From: Pyrinomonadaceae bacterium
GTDB lineage: Bacteria > Acidobacteriota > Blastocatellia > Pyrinomonadales > Pyrinomonadaceae
Direction of reading: 5' to 3'
Length of the DNA: 64,000 bases
Assembly (NCBI GenBank): GCA_017983495.1
Contig: JAGOBH010000001.1
Span: 558,001 to 622,000, forward strand
Below, in pieces: positions 56,399-64,000 of this stretch. The notes under the pieces are model-generated. The model made no database searches. It had not been told where the DNA came from and saw only the letters and a program-made list of their open reading frames with translations. Numbering within the stretch: position 1 is the first letter of the stretch; every line of letters starts with the position of its first letter. The position numbers and the translations under genes were made by a program.

Positions 56399-57982
56399 AT
56401 GAGCGCTGTGATCAAAGTTTTGACTACCAACGACGAGGTAGTTTCTTACAATCCCGCGACAGGTGCCGAGGTCGGCCGGGTCGCAAAGACCTCGCCCGAA
56501 GAGGTAAAGTCAGCGGTTGACCGCAGTCGCGAGGCATTTCAGTCGTGGAAAAGGACGTCATTCGGCGAACGAAGAGCTTTGATAATGAAGGTTCGCGAAG
56601 TCATCCTCGCGGAGATGGACGCAATCGCTCGTCTAATTTCGGACGAATCCGGAAAGCCGGTAGCGGAGGCGTTCTCAATGGAGATCGCACCGGTCCTCGA
56701 CCTAATGCAGTATTTCGCACGGAACGCCGAAAAGATGTTAAGACCGCGCAACATCGGCATTGGCCTATACGGCTTGTTGGGACGCTCATCAAAGATCGTT
56801 TACCATCCGCTCGGAGTAGTCGGTATCATTCCGGCATGGAACTATCCGTTTTCGATCCCGCTTGGAGAAGCAGCAATGGCTTTGATGGCGGGGAACACGG
56901 TGGTCATTAAGCCGTCTGAGCTAACCCCGATGATCGGGCTCAAGATACAGGACATATTTGAAAAGGCCGGATCACCGGTAAATTGTGTGCAGGTCGTCAG
57001 CGGCGATGGATCGACCGGGGCGGCCTTGGTCGAATCGGTTCCGGACAAAATAATGTTCACCGGCTCGGTCGGGACCGGTAAAAAGATCGCCGCCGCGGCC
57101 GCCAAAGATCTGACGTCGGTCGTGCTCGAGCTCGGCGGAAAAGATCCGATGATCGTCTTCGCCGACGCCAATTTAGAACTCGCTGCCAGTGCTGCGGTTT
57201 GGGGAGCGTTTTGCAATTCCGGACAGTCATGCTCATCCGTGGAGCGTCTCTACGTGCATGAAAGTGTCGCGGCAGAGCTTAGTCGAAAGATTATTGAAAA
57301 GACTAAAAAGCTTGAGCAAGGAACAGGTGACCGCGAGAATGTTTCGATCGGAGCGATGTCGTCTGAACACCAGATCAGGATCGTTGAGGACCACGTAGAT
57401 GACTTTCGTGCCGCAGGTGCAAATATCGAGATCGGTGGACGGCGCAATCCCGAGTTCGAGGGTCTCTTCTACGAACCGACAGTCATCACAAACGCGCACA
57501 ATGATATGCGTGCCATGCGTGAAGAGACGTTCGGCCCGACGTTGCCGATCGCGACCTTTGCGACCGAAGAGGAGGCAATACGACTAGCTAACGACAGCGA
57601 ATTTGGCCTGACCGCCAGTGTCTGGACCCGTGACCGGGCAAAGGGCGAACGGGTCGCACGCCAGATCGAAGCCGGCAGCGTTTGTATCAACGAGGTTCTC
57701 TACACCCACGGAATTGGCCAGACTCCGTGGGGCGGTTTTAAGAACAGCGGCCGCGGGCGAACTCACGGCGTCGAAGGTCTGATGGAACTTGTCCAGCCGC
57801 AACACATTCATACAAATAATCTTGCCATATTACCGGATGCCTGGTGGATGCCGTACTCGTCGACCGCCGTCGTGACGTTTCGCGGATTTGCGACGAAGTT
57901 TGCCAGCGGTTCGTTGATCAAAACAACCGGATTGATGCCGCAGCTTATGCGGCGTGTTCGCGAGTTGATGAAACGAAAGTAG
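56399..57982 (+). CDS. NAD(P)-dependent aldehyde dehydrogenase
   Basis: 527 residues. Asn148 (PAWNYP), Glu244 (LELGGKDP) and Cys278 (NSGQSC) form the active site. The NAD fold region TGSVGTGKKI is near residue 222. The C-terminal extension after residue 475 (WWMPYSSTAVVTFRGFATKF...LMKRK) is longer than in most family members and ends in a basic helix. Substrate is not set by sequence; long-chain or aromatic aldehydes are possible. It is divergent from the Lrp gene. Confidence 0.94.
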   Translation: MSAVIKVLTTNDEVVSYNPATGAEVGRVAKTSPEEVKSAVDRSREAFQSWKRTSFGERRALIMKVREVILAEMDAIARLISDESGKPVAEAFSMEIAPVLDLMQYFARNAEKMLRPRNIGIGLYGLLGRSSKIVYHPLGVVGIIPAWNYPFSIPLGEAAMALMAGNTVVIKPSELTPMIGLKIQDIFEKAGSPVNCVQVVSGDGSTGAALVESVPDKIMFTGSVGTGKKIAAAAAKDLTSVVLELGGKDPMIVFADANLELAASAAVWGAFCNSGQSCSSVERLYVHESVAAELSRKIIEKTKKLEQGTGDRENVSIGAMSSEHQIRIVEDHVDDFRAAGANIEIGGRRNPEFEGLFYEPTVITNAHNDMRAMREETFGPTLPIATFATEEEAIRLANDSEFGLTASVWTRDRAKGERVARQIEAGSVCINEVLYTHGIGQTPWGGFKNSGRGRTHGVEGLMELVQPQHIHTNNLAILPDAWWMPYSSTAVVTFRGFATKFASGSLIKTTGLMPQLMRRVRELMKRK

Positions 57983-58001
57983 GAAGTAATTTCGGCACCA
58001 T

Positions 58002-58784
58002 ATGAGGGCGAGTAAGCGGGATGTGATCATCGGGCAATTGAAGGGTCGGCTCTCAATGCCGCGCGTCCAGATCTCGGTGATCCTTGGGTTTACTGCGATT
58101 ACCGCATTCGCTGTCTCGATAGCTCTACTCCGGTTGGGTGTTACGTCGATGTCCCTCCGATATCCGTTGGCGGTGGTTGCGGGTTACGTAGCATTTTTGT
58201 TGTTCTTACGGCTTTGGATCTGGCTTCAGAGTGAAAGTTCTTTTGACCCCGCGGACATCGATATCCCCGGCGATATTCTTATACCCAACGTTAACTTCGG
58301 CGGCACAGCACCCGATGGGGGATTTACCACTGGCGGCGGCGGCGACTTTGCCGGAGCGGGAGCCGGCGGTGCGTGGTCAGTCGGTGATGCTCCCGCACCG
58401 GCAGCAGGGGTATCTTTTGCCGACACAAACGCATCCGGGTCGTCCTCAACAGGCTCCGGTGGTTTCGACTTTGACTTTGACGATGGTGTTGCTCTGTTAG
58501 TGGTTTTGCTTGTCATATTGTTGGTATTCAGTTCCCTGATCTATGTCGTCTACATAGCTCCCATCTTGTTGGCGGAGCTAATTGTAGATGCGGCAGTTGT
58601 AAGTTCTCTTTACCGGCCACTCCGAAACATCGAGCGTCGATACTGGTTGATGACTGCCCTCAAAAAGACCGCGATTCCAGCATTGATCGTCTTGATCCTA
58701 GTCTTTGTCGCTGGGCTGGTAATGCAAGCGGCCGAACCCGAAGCGATAACCATCGGCCAGTTCCTCCACGCAGTTTTTGCCTAA
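58002..58784 (+). CDS. Membrane protein with Gly/Ser-rich loop, unknown
   Basis: 260 residues. Hydrophobic helices at about 25-45, 52-72, 166-192 and 225-245. Between them (residues 95-160) is a low-complexity loop rich in Gly, Ala and Ser, ending in Asp/Phe repeats (GFDFDFDDG). No domain is recognised. The style recalls bacterial proteins in which a glycine-rich stretch precedes a membrane anchor. It starts 19 bases after the aldehyde dehydrogenase stop and may share its transcript. Confidence 0.75.
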   Translation: MRASKRDVIIGQLKGRLSMPRVQISVILGFTAITAFAVSIALLRLGVTSMSLRYPLAVVAGYVAFLLFLRLWIWLQSESSFDPADIDIPGDILIPNVNFGGTAPDGGFTTGGGGDFAGAGAGGAWSVGDAPAPAAGVSFADTNASGSSSTGSGGFDFDFDDGVALLVVLLVILLVFSSLIYVVYIAPILLAELIVDAAVVSSLYRPLRNIERRYWLMTALKKTAIPALIVLILVFVAGLVMQAAEPEAITIGQFLHAVFA

Positions 58785-58950
58785 TTTATATGCCCATACA
58801 AATCGATCAACGGATTATGCCGGATCATATTTCGCCGCTTCTGTGCGTTTTAGCTCAGATACGACGGTGACATTGTTAAGTTTACGGACACGTGCTTCGA
58901 GTGCGGATCGATATCATTGTCATCGGTTTTGAGCGGCTGATCCAAAGATC

Positions 58951-58980
58951 AAAAAAGGCCACGGAGATCAATCCGGGGCC
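58951..58980 (-). terminator. Terminator of the rubrerythrin operon
   Basis: Minus-strand GGCCCCGG pairs with CCGTGGCC around ATTGATCT with one mismatch, followed by six T. It lies 26 bases past the acidic lipoprotein stop, closing the three-gene operon. Confidence 0.85.
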
Positions 58981-59006
58981 CAGAACCGATGTTATCGGAA
59001 CGTTGC

Positions 59007-59339
59007 CTAGCGATCGTCATCGTCATCGGAGTCTTTTTTTCCACGATCATCCGCATCACCACGCCTTGTAGTGCGATTAGCGTTTACCGCTTTATTTGCT
59101 GATGGCTGGTCATCCGCATCTCCGGACTTGACCTTGCTGTTCGACATGGTCGATCTTGTATCGTCGGCGTCGCGATCATTTGTCACGCTTGAGCTGTTTG
59201 TGTTGGTTGTCAGGGCATTTGCGTTGGAAAGTGCGGCCGGGGCCTTAGTTTCAGTTTGCTTTTTCTCGGCCGTGCCTCCGCAGCCAAACGAAATGGCCGA
59301 AATAGTAAGAGCTGCGATAAGTATCATTGCTTTTTTCAT
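59007..59339 (-). CDS. Acidic low-complexity lipoprotein
   Basis: 110 residues with AAGGAG upstream. Lipobox SFGC at Cys20. The mature part is Asn/Thr/Ser-rich, then has three DADD motifs (RDADDTRS, SGDADDQ, RGDADDRG) and ends in KKDSDDDDDR. No fold is expected. It is the last gene of an operon with rubrerythrin and a DUF2231 protein. The DUF2231 protein ends in a similar Asp tail. Confidence 0.75.
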   Translation of the reverse strand: MKKAMILIAALTISAISFGCGGTAEKKQTETKAPAALSNANALTTNTNSSSVTNDRDADDTRSTMSNSKVKSGDADDQPSANKAVNANRTTRRGDADDRGKKDSDDDDDR

Positions 59340-59358
59340 GTATATATCTCCTTAAATC

Positions 59359-59907
59359 TTAGTCGTCATCATCATCCTTTTTTGATGTTGCGGGAACGGT
59401 ACCCTGTGAATTCTGAGCGGTTGGCGACATCACCGCTCGGACTCCAAACTCGTGAACTAGACGGCCGCCTTGGTGAGCGGTGTTCATCAATAGAACCGCG
59501 CCTGAACTGTAGAACAGAAGAAACGCCAGATTTAGCGGAATAACAATCATTCGCGACAACTCCTTTTTGAAGAGCATCGGGGCAAATACGATGACCCCAA
59601 AGATAGCAGTCAGGACAGCAAAAACCGTTCTAGTGGTTTCAGCAAGTTCCTCGTGTTCTTCGAGAACAGATTCAACATTATTTACGTGTTCCGCGAGTTC
59701 GCCCGCAGCTTCACCTGTTGAAACCGCAATAAATGTCGCGATCGTTCCGATCAGCATCAATACAAACGCTGATACGAAAAACGAACGCCCGTTCTTGGGC
59801 ATGAACATCCCGATAATGATGATGATCGGTACGATCAACAGCAGGCCTATTGGAAAGTGAATTATGATGGGATGGAGGCCATCCCAACTTGGAATTGGTG
59901 GAAACAT
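59359..59907 (-). CDS. DUF2231 membrane protein
   Basis: 182 residues with AAGGAG upstream. The family motif GLHPIIIHFPIGLLLIVPIII opens the protein; four membrane helices follow, with a loop of alternating Glu/His (EHVNNVESVLEEHEELAET, near 75-93) and a final LMNTAHQGGRLVHEFGVRA. Conserved His in helix 1 and the last loop could bind heme or metal, as suspected for this family. The C-terminus is KKDDDDD. It follows the rubrerythrin gene by 80 bases. Confidence 0.9.
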   Translation of the reverse strand: MFPPIPSWDGLHPIIIHFPIGLLLIVPIIIIIGMFMPKNGRSFFVSAFVLMLIGTIATFIAVSTGEAAGELAEHVNNVESVLEEHEELAETTRTVFAVLTAIFGVIVFAPMLFKKELSRMIVIPLNLAFLLFYSSGAVLLMNTAHQGGRLVHEFGVRAVMSPTAQNSQGTVPATSKKDDDDD

Positions 59908-59987
59908 CGTCTTTTACTCCTTAAGGTAATTGCTGCGGGTGATGGTATGAACTTATAAATATTTCACCCGCAGCCCCCCTTGAAAAT

Positions 59988-60656
59988 CTAGCTGATCGAT
60001 TCAAACTTCTCTTTTGGTGTAAAATCGACCGGACATTTTTGAAGCGTTGCGTCGGTGGTCGTGTAACCGCAGGTTGAGCATACAAAGAATGTCGTTTTTT
60101 CACTCTTCCATGCGTCGAGATTTGCGAGAGCCTCGATGTATAGTTTGGCGTGCTCACCTTCCGCCGTTTTCGCAAAATTAAATGTTCGCAATGCGTCCTT
60201 ATTTCCGGCAGCACGTGCTTCCGCCAGAAAATCGGTGTACATCTTGTCGCGTTCGTACGTCTCACCTTCGATAGAGCCCTTCAGATTCTCACCCGTGGTT
60301 TTGACCTCGGCGGGCTTTACATTCGCCTTGGGGACACCGCCCATTTTCTCTATCACTTCGGCGTGATTATTCTTGTGAATTTCCTCCGCTCGAGCGGCTG
60401 CTCGAAATAGGCTGGCGACCTTTTTGTAACCTTCCTCGTCTGCCTTTTTGGCAAACGCGAGATATTTAGCGTTGGCATTACTTTCGCCGTCGAAAGCGGT
60501 CTGGAGATTTTCCAGAGTCTTTGTGCCGGTAGCGGCTACCGTGGTAGCGGGACTGTCGCCAGCAGCTGTTTTGCTTCCGGACGAGCAGCCAACGGCAACG
60601 ATGGAAAGTGTGAATGCAGCGAATATTGTCGCAATTTTAAGAATGTTTGATTTCAT
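59988..60656 (-). CDS. Rubrerythrin-like lipoprotein with incomplete rubredoxin site
   Basis: 222 residues with AAGGAG upstream. Lipobox VGC at Cys24, so the protein is exported and lipid-anchored, whereas most rubrerythrins are cytosolic. The ferritin-like domain has GES near 57, EEIHKNNH near 91, GETYERDK near 131 and EGEHAKLY near 166, the carboxylate-bridged di-iron ligands. The rubredoxin-like end has Cys193-x2-Cys196 and Cys208, but the fourth ligand is Asp211 (KCPVDF). Likely role: peroxide removal outside the cytoplasm. First gene of the operon. Confidence 0.9.
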   Translation of the reverse strand: MKSNILKIATIFAAFTLSIVAVGCSSGSKTAAGDSPATTVAATGTKTLENLQTAFDGESNANAKYLAFAKKADEEGYKKVASLFRAAARAEEIHKNNHAEVIEKMGGVPKANVKPAEVKTTGENLKGSIEGETYERDKMYTDFLAEARAAGNKDALRTFNFAKTAEGEHAKLYIEALANLDAWKSEKTTFFVCSTCGYTTTDATLQKCPVDFTPKEKFESIS

Positions 60657-60852
60657 GATCCAAATTCTCCTTGACCTGATCCAGTTCTATTACTGATGCA
60701 GTTCATTAGGGCAATTAGGATGCCTGTTGTAAAAGTGTTCCTAAGATGTGTGTTATCAGCAGTTAGGGTTTCAACTGCTGAATCTAGGATAGGTTGGTTG
60801 TATCAATATTAATACAGAATTATGGGCAGCGTCGTAATTTTCCGACAGAATT

Positions 60853-62217
60853 TCAAAGGGAATGCTTCTTTATTTTGTAAGCGATGTCACTGCGCGATAT
60901 CCTCAACCGTCGAGCCGCTTCAGCCTGAATACCATTAGATTCTTGGAGAGCTTTCACGATCAACTGTGATTCGATCGAATCTAGATAATCAGGAAGAGCC
61001 ACATCTGAGGGTAGAATCAACTCTCTACTCAATCCGTCGCGACCGGTTGTCGGATCGCCCGACAACACGAGATCGTTCGTCGTTATCACACTGCCCGAAG
61101 CAAGAATGCAGGCACGTTCGATCAAATTCCTAAGCTCCCGAACATTACCTGGAAAACTATACGTTCTAAGCTTATGGAGAGCGTCGGGATTTATTGATCG
61201 AGGGGTCACCTTTAGCTCGCGAGAAACCTGTCCGATCAGAAACTCAACAAGTGCCGGAACATCTTCGCTTCGTTCTCTAAGTGGAGGAATTTCAATTGGA
61301 ACGACCGCTAAACGATAGTATAGGTCCTCACGGAAAAGACCGTCTCGGACGCGGTCAACGAGGCTTCGATGGGTGGCAACGATAACCCGTACATCGACCG
61401 TTCTGGGTACCGTCGCTCCGACCCGGATAAGTTGACCGTCCGTCAGAACGCGAAGCAGTTTTGCCTGCAGGCCCAGCGACATTTCGCCGGCTTCGTCGAG
61501 GAAGAGCGTTCCGTTATGGGCGGCCTCAAAATAGCCCTGACGAGGTTTGTCCGCTCCTGTGAATGAGCCTTTTTCGTGGCCAAATAATTCTGATTCCAGT
61601 AGTTGTTCCGAAACCGCTGCACAGTTTACAGCAAGGAAAGTCTCTTTTGACCGAGAACTACCCTTGTGGATCGCCCGAGCGACCAACTCTTTGCCGGTAC
61701 CGGTCTCTCCGGTGATCAGCACCGTTGCGTTGGTCGGAGCGACCTTAGCGATCTTTTCCTTGAGTTCGATGATCGCTGTGCTTTCGCCCAAGATCTCGTC
61801 AGCAAATGCATAACGCCGAGCCTCTTCACGGAGTACGACATTTTCGCGAAGCAATTTGGTTCGTTCGGTAGCCCGCTTTGCGACCGCGGTTACGACCTCG
61901 GGAACAAATGGTTTGGAAATAAAATCAAAAGCACCGGCCTGCATTGCCTCAACAGCAACTTCGACAGTTGCAACAGCGGTCAGGATCACTACCGGCAACG
62001 AGGGCTCGTTTTCCCTACAATAACTCAGTACATCAAAACCATCACCGTCAGGCATTTTTTTGTCTGAAATAACAAGATCGAACTGATCCGAAGCCATTAG
62101 ACCCAGAGCAGAAGTGACTCCCGCCGCTTCGACTACTGTGTGCCCACCCTCACGGAGAATAAGCGTAAGTATTCTCCTCATATTCGGCTCGTCGTCAATA
62201 ATTAGAATGCGTGCCAT
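60853..62217 (-). CDS. NtrC-family sigma-54 response regulator
   Basis: 454 residues. Receiver domain with phospho-acceptor Asp52 (VISDKKMPDGDG). AAA+ domain with Walker A GETGTGKE (170-177), GSFTGA (217-222) where GAFTGA is usual, and GTLFLDEAGEM. C-terminal Fis helix-turn-helix (QAEAARRLRISRSDIAYKIK). It activates sigma-54 promoters after phosphorylation by the kinase encoded 22 bases upstream in the same direction. Its targets are unknown; a rubrerythrin operon lies next downstream. Confidence 0.95.
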   Translation of the reverse strand: MARILIIDDEPNMRRILTLILREGGHTVVEAAGVTSALGLMASDQFDLVISDKKMPDGDGFDVLSYCRENEPSLPVVILTAVATVEVAVEAMQAGAFDFISKPFVPEVVTAVAKRATERTKLLRENVVLREEARRYAFADEILGESTAIIELKEKIAKVAPTNATVLITGETGTGKELVARAIHKGSSRSKETFLAVNCAAVSEQLLESELFGHEKGSFTGADKPRQGYFEAAHNGTLFLDEAGEMSLGLQAKLLRVLTDGQLIRVGATVPRTVDVRVIVATHRSLVDRVRDGLFREDLYYRLAVVPIEIPPLRERSEDVPALVEFLIGQVSRELKVTPRSINPDALHKLRTYSFPGNVRELRNLIERACILASGSVITTNDLVLSGDPTTGRDGLSRELILPSDVALPDYLDSIESQLIVKALQESNGIQAEAARRLRISRSDIAYKIKKHSL

Positions 62218-62239
62218 AGGTCATTTCACATCGAACTTC

Positions 62240-63484
62240 TCAGAATATTATCTCAAATCGAATGTCGTCTTGATCGTTCCTGGCCAGAAATACCTCGCCG
62301 TCGTGCGCCCGTGCGATATTTCGCACTATGGAAAGCCCAAGTCCGGTTCCCTTTGCCCCATTTGTAAAAAATGGCTCGAAAATGCGATCAACTAAATTCT
62401 CCGGTATCGGCGGGCCTTCGTTTGTAAGATAGATGATCGAACGCCCGATACGTGATTCAGCACCGATCGATACCCGGCAGTTGGGCGGGGAAGCATTTAT
62501 GGCGTTGGTCAGAAGATTAAGTACTGCTTGCTGCATCTGAGAGACATCTATCCGGAAAACTAGAGTCGGTTCGCAATCTACGGACAGAGATAGTTCCTTC
62601 TCGATCAGGCGGGCTTTTGAGAGGCTTGCGATGTATTCAAGCATTTCGGCCATAAGGACGGGCTTTCGATCGGGCAATTTGGTGCGGGCGAAGCTCAGAA
62701 AATCAGTGGTCATCGTCTCAAGACGTTTGGCCTCCTCAGTGGCGATGTTGAACATTTCTAGCCGAATTGCAGAGCCAGGTTCGTGCTTTTCTGCCATCTT
62801 CAGCGAACTCGCGATCATCGTTACCGGGTTACGGATCTCGTGGGCGATCGCACTCGAAAGCTGTCCTATCGCGGCGAGCTTTTCCTCAGCTACCAGTTTT
62901 TCCTGCAGTTTTCGCAGGTCTTCAAGACTCTTGCCAAGCTTTTCTTCTTCGTTTCGAAGATTTCCGACGAGTAGCCATACGACGATCGCAACGACAAGAA
63001 ACACAAGAGATACTGTCGCAGCTTCAAAATATTCGCTAACGTCAGCCGGCGGATGGGATCGGAAAAACAACCATACCTCTAGAAAGGTGAGAACGATCGT
63101 TATACCGGTTACCACTAGAGTACGTGCGAAAGAGAATCGATACGCAGCCGACAGTATCGGAATGATCATCAAAACTGAATAATGGCTGTCCGCTGTACCG
63201 CCTGAGACGGCCGCCATGAACGCGAACGAAATATTGAGCACAATAGATAAGTGAACGTGAATGTCGATCGCTCGCTGCCTGATGTTCTCATTAAGTCGCT
63301 GTACCCAGAGCAATTCAAAGATCAGGATCAAAAAGCGAACCGCAAGCGTAAGCAGCAAAGCAAAACCCGGCCTTCCAAGCAATGAGATAAAGCTGATGTG
63401 AACAAAGAATAAGGCTGCCAATACAGCGATGTTAAGCAAAATCAGGACGGTCTCCTGCTTCTTATACGTTTCGAAATTAGACAT
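62240..63484 (-). CDS. Membrane sensor histidine kinase
   Basis: 414 residues from ATG 63484, with AGGTGG upstream; the longer in-frame reading is rejected. Five or six membrane helices (about 15-175) form a compact sensor without a large outside domain. The dimerisation His215 is in SSAIAHEIRNPVTM, followed by the HATPase region (TNAINASPPN, GPPIPENLVDRIFEPFFTNGAKGTGLGLSI). Partner of the regulator at 60853. A TATAAT on the minus strand (63506-63501) is a possible -10. Confidence 0.94.
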   Translation of the reverse strand: MSNFETYKKQETVLILLNIAVLAALFFVHISFISLLGRPGFALLLTLAVRFLILIFELLWVQRLNENIRQRAIDIHVHLSIVLNISFAFMAAVSGGTADSHYSVLMIIPILSAAYRFSFARTLVVTGITIVLTFLEVWLFFRSHPPADVSEYFEAATVSLVFLVVAIVVWLLVGNLRNEEEKLGKSLEDLRKLQEKLVAEEKLAAIGQLSSAIAHEIRNPVTMIASSLKMAEKHEPGSAIRLEMFNIATEEAKRLETMTTDFLSFARTKLPDRKPVLMAEMLEYIASLSKARLIEKELSLSVDCEPTLVFRIDVSQMQQAVLNLLTNAINASPPNCRVSIGAESRIGRSIIYLTNEGPPIPENLVDRIFEPFFTNGAKGTGLGLSIVRNIARAHDGEVFLARNDQDDIRFEIIF

Positions 63485-63594
63485 TATCCACCTACGTTTG
63501 ATTATAGCCCCACAGCTCAAGTTACTACTGTCTTCGGCAGGGTCGTAAGCAATTGATGTGCCCAATGTCGCGTCGTGCAGAGATGAAACCTACA

Positions 63595-63981
63595 TCACCT
63601 GATAACAGTTATCGACGGATCGCGTCCAAGTCGATAGGCGAAATCGATAGTGTCGCCGGCCTTAAAGCTGCCAAGTTCGGAAAGAGGTTTTGGGTAAGTT
63701 AAGCCGGAGTCATAGTCTCCTAGGACATGATCGCCGTATATGCAAATACTGGTCCGAAGGTGAGGTGTGTATCGATCTTCGATTACAGCAGGTAATTGAA
63801 TGGTCGCGGCGGGCAGAAATTCATCGACGATGCTGCACCATGATCCGATTGAACTTTTGTCGAGTGTAAAGACCGTGCCGAGCGGCACGCGGTCTCGAGT
63901 CAGTGATTGTCCGTCGAAACTGAATTCCTTTGACTGATCGATGAGTTCGAGAATGAGACTAACAGTTTGTGGTAGGAGCAT
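63595..63981 (-). CDS. Hypothetical protein
   Basis: 128 residues, no signal peptide or membrane helix. LPQTVSLILELIDQSKEFSF starts a helix-then-strand pattern; the rest is beta-rich with acidic loops (TICIYGDHVLGDYDSGLTYP-like). No family recognised. It lies about 110 bases upstream of the kinase gene on the same strand. The gene appears complete. Confidence 0.6.
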   Translation of the reverse strand: MLLPQTVSLILELIDQSKEFSFDGQSLTRDRVPLGTVFTLDKSSIGSWCSIVDEFLPAATIQLPAVIEDRYTPHLRTSICIYGDHVLGDYDSGLTYPKPLSELGSFKAGDTIDFAYRLGRDPSITVIR

Positions 63982-64000
63982 GGAGTTTGGAACTTGAGAC

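Noticed and set aside
63482..63492. DnaA-box-like TTATCCACC
   Set aside because: Single imperfect copy that coincides with the ribosome site and start of the kinase gene.

Overview
The window reads as a chromosomal segment of an Acidobacteriota bacterium, most likely of the Blastocatellia (Pyrinomonadaceae-like). The best lineage clue is the secreted protein at 40461-42620, which carries the VWFA-related domain typical of Acidobacteriota. Balanced to mildly GC-rich coding DNA, many lipoproteins and Tat/Sec-exported proteins, TPR proteins, sigma-54 activators and a didermal envelope (O-antigen ligase, acidobacterial LolA-like domains) agree with this. No prophage, insertion sequence or CRISPR array is visible. 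The genus-level guess is inference.

Layout. 1-5.5 kb: the edge of a TetR regulator with a FadR-type operator, tRNA-Ser(UGA), a TlpA thioredoxin, recF-gyrB and a small membrane protein. 5.6-9.7 kb: a DUF3298 protein, then an ArsR-led minus-strand island (ArsR, AHSA1, DUF1801, lipoprotein, RibD-C-like reductase) studded with palindromic repeats. 9.8-13.8 kb: an aat-dinB-ywbE-reductase operon behind a MATE pump. 14-19 kb: a Tat-exported SGNH hydrolase, mnmA, a small basic ORF, 5-formyl-THF cyclo-ligase, bactofilin and ttcA. 19-25.6 kb: a large serine hydrolase, an O-antigen ligase with an apparent inserted PDZ domain, an esterase, and the c-di-AMP pair cdaA-cdaR.

25.8-31.4 kb holds a minus-strand cassette: ECF sigma factor, small acidic-tailed protein, intrinsic terminator, CHAT-TPR protease, secreted subtilase. 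It looks like a regulated two-protease system. 31.7-42.6 kb: secreted unknowns, a penicillin-acylase homologue, murA, a HIT protein, a TPR lipoprotein, a GAF-GAF sigma-54 activator and the VWFA protein. 42.6-51.2 kb: selB-DUF2071-folA-DUF962, then a sugar kinase, transketolase, a D-threonine-aldolase-like enzyme and a dinB gene broken by an in-frame TAA.

51.2-54.8 kb is the most unusual stretch: two exported cystatin-like proteins (one with three degenerate repeats, one with an intact QxVxG loop) next to an alanyl-tRNA synthetase homologue that lacks its whole catalytic domain but keeps the editing site. 54.8-64 kb: an EamA transporter, an Lrp regulator divergent from an aldehyde dehydrogenase, a rubrerythrin-lipoprotein/DUF2231/acidic-lipoprotein operon with its own terminator, and an NtrC-type two-component pair.

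The main candidates for undescribed biology are the cystatin pair, the editing-only AlaRS, the sigma/CHAT/subtilase cassette, the PDZ-containing O-antigen ligase, and the family of self-similar 9-nt-period inverted repeats between genes.
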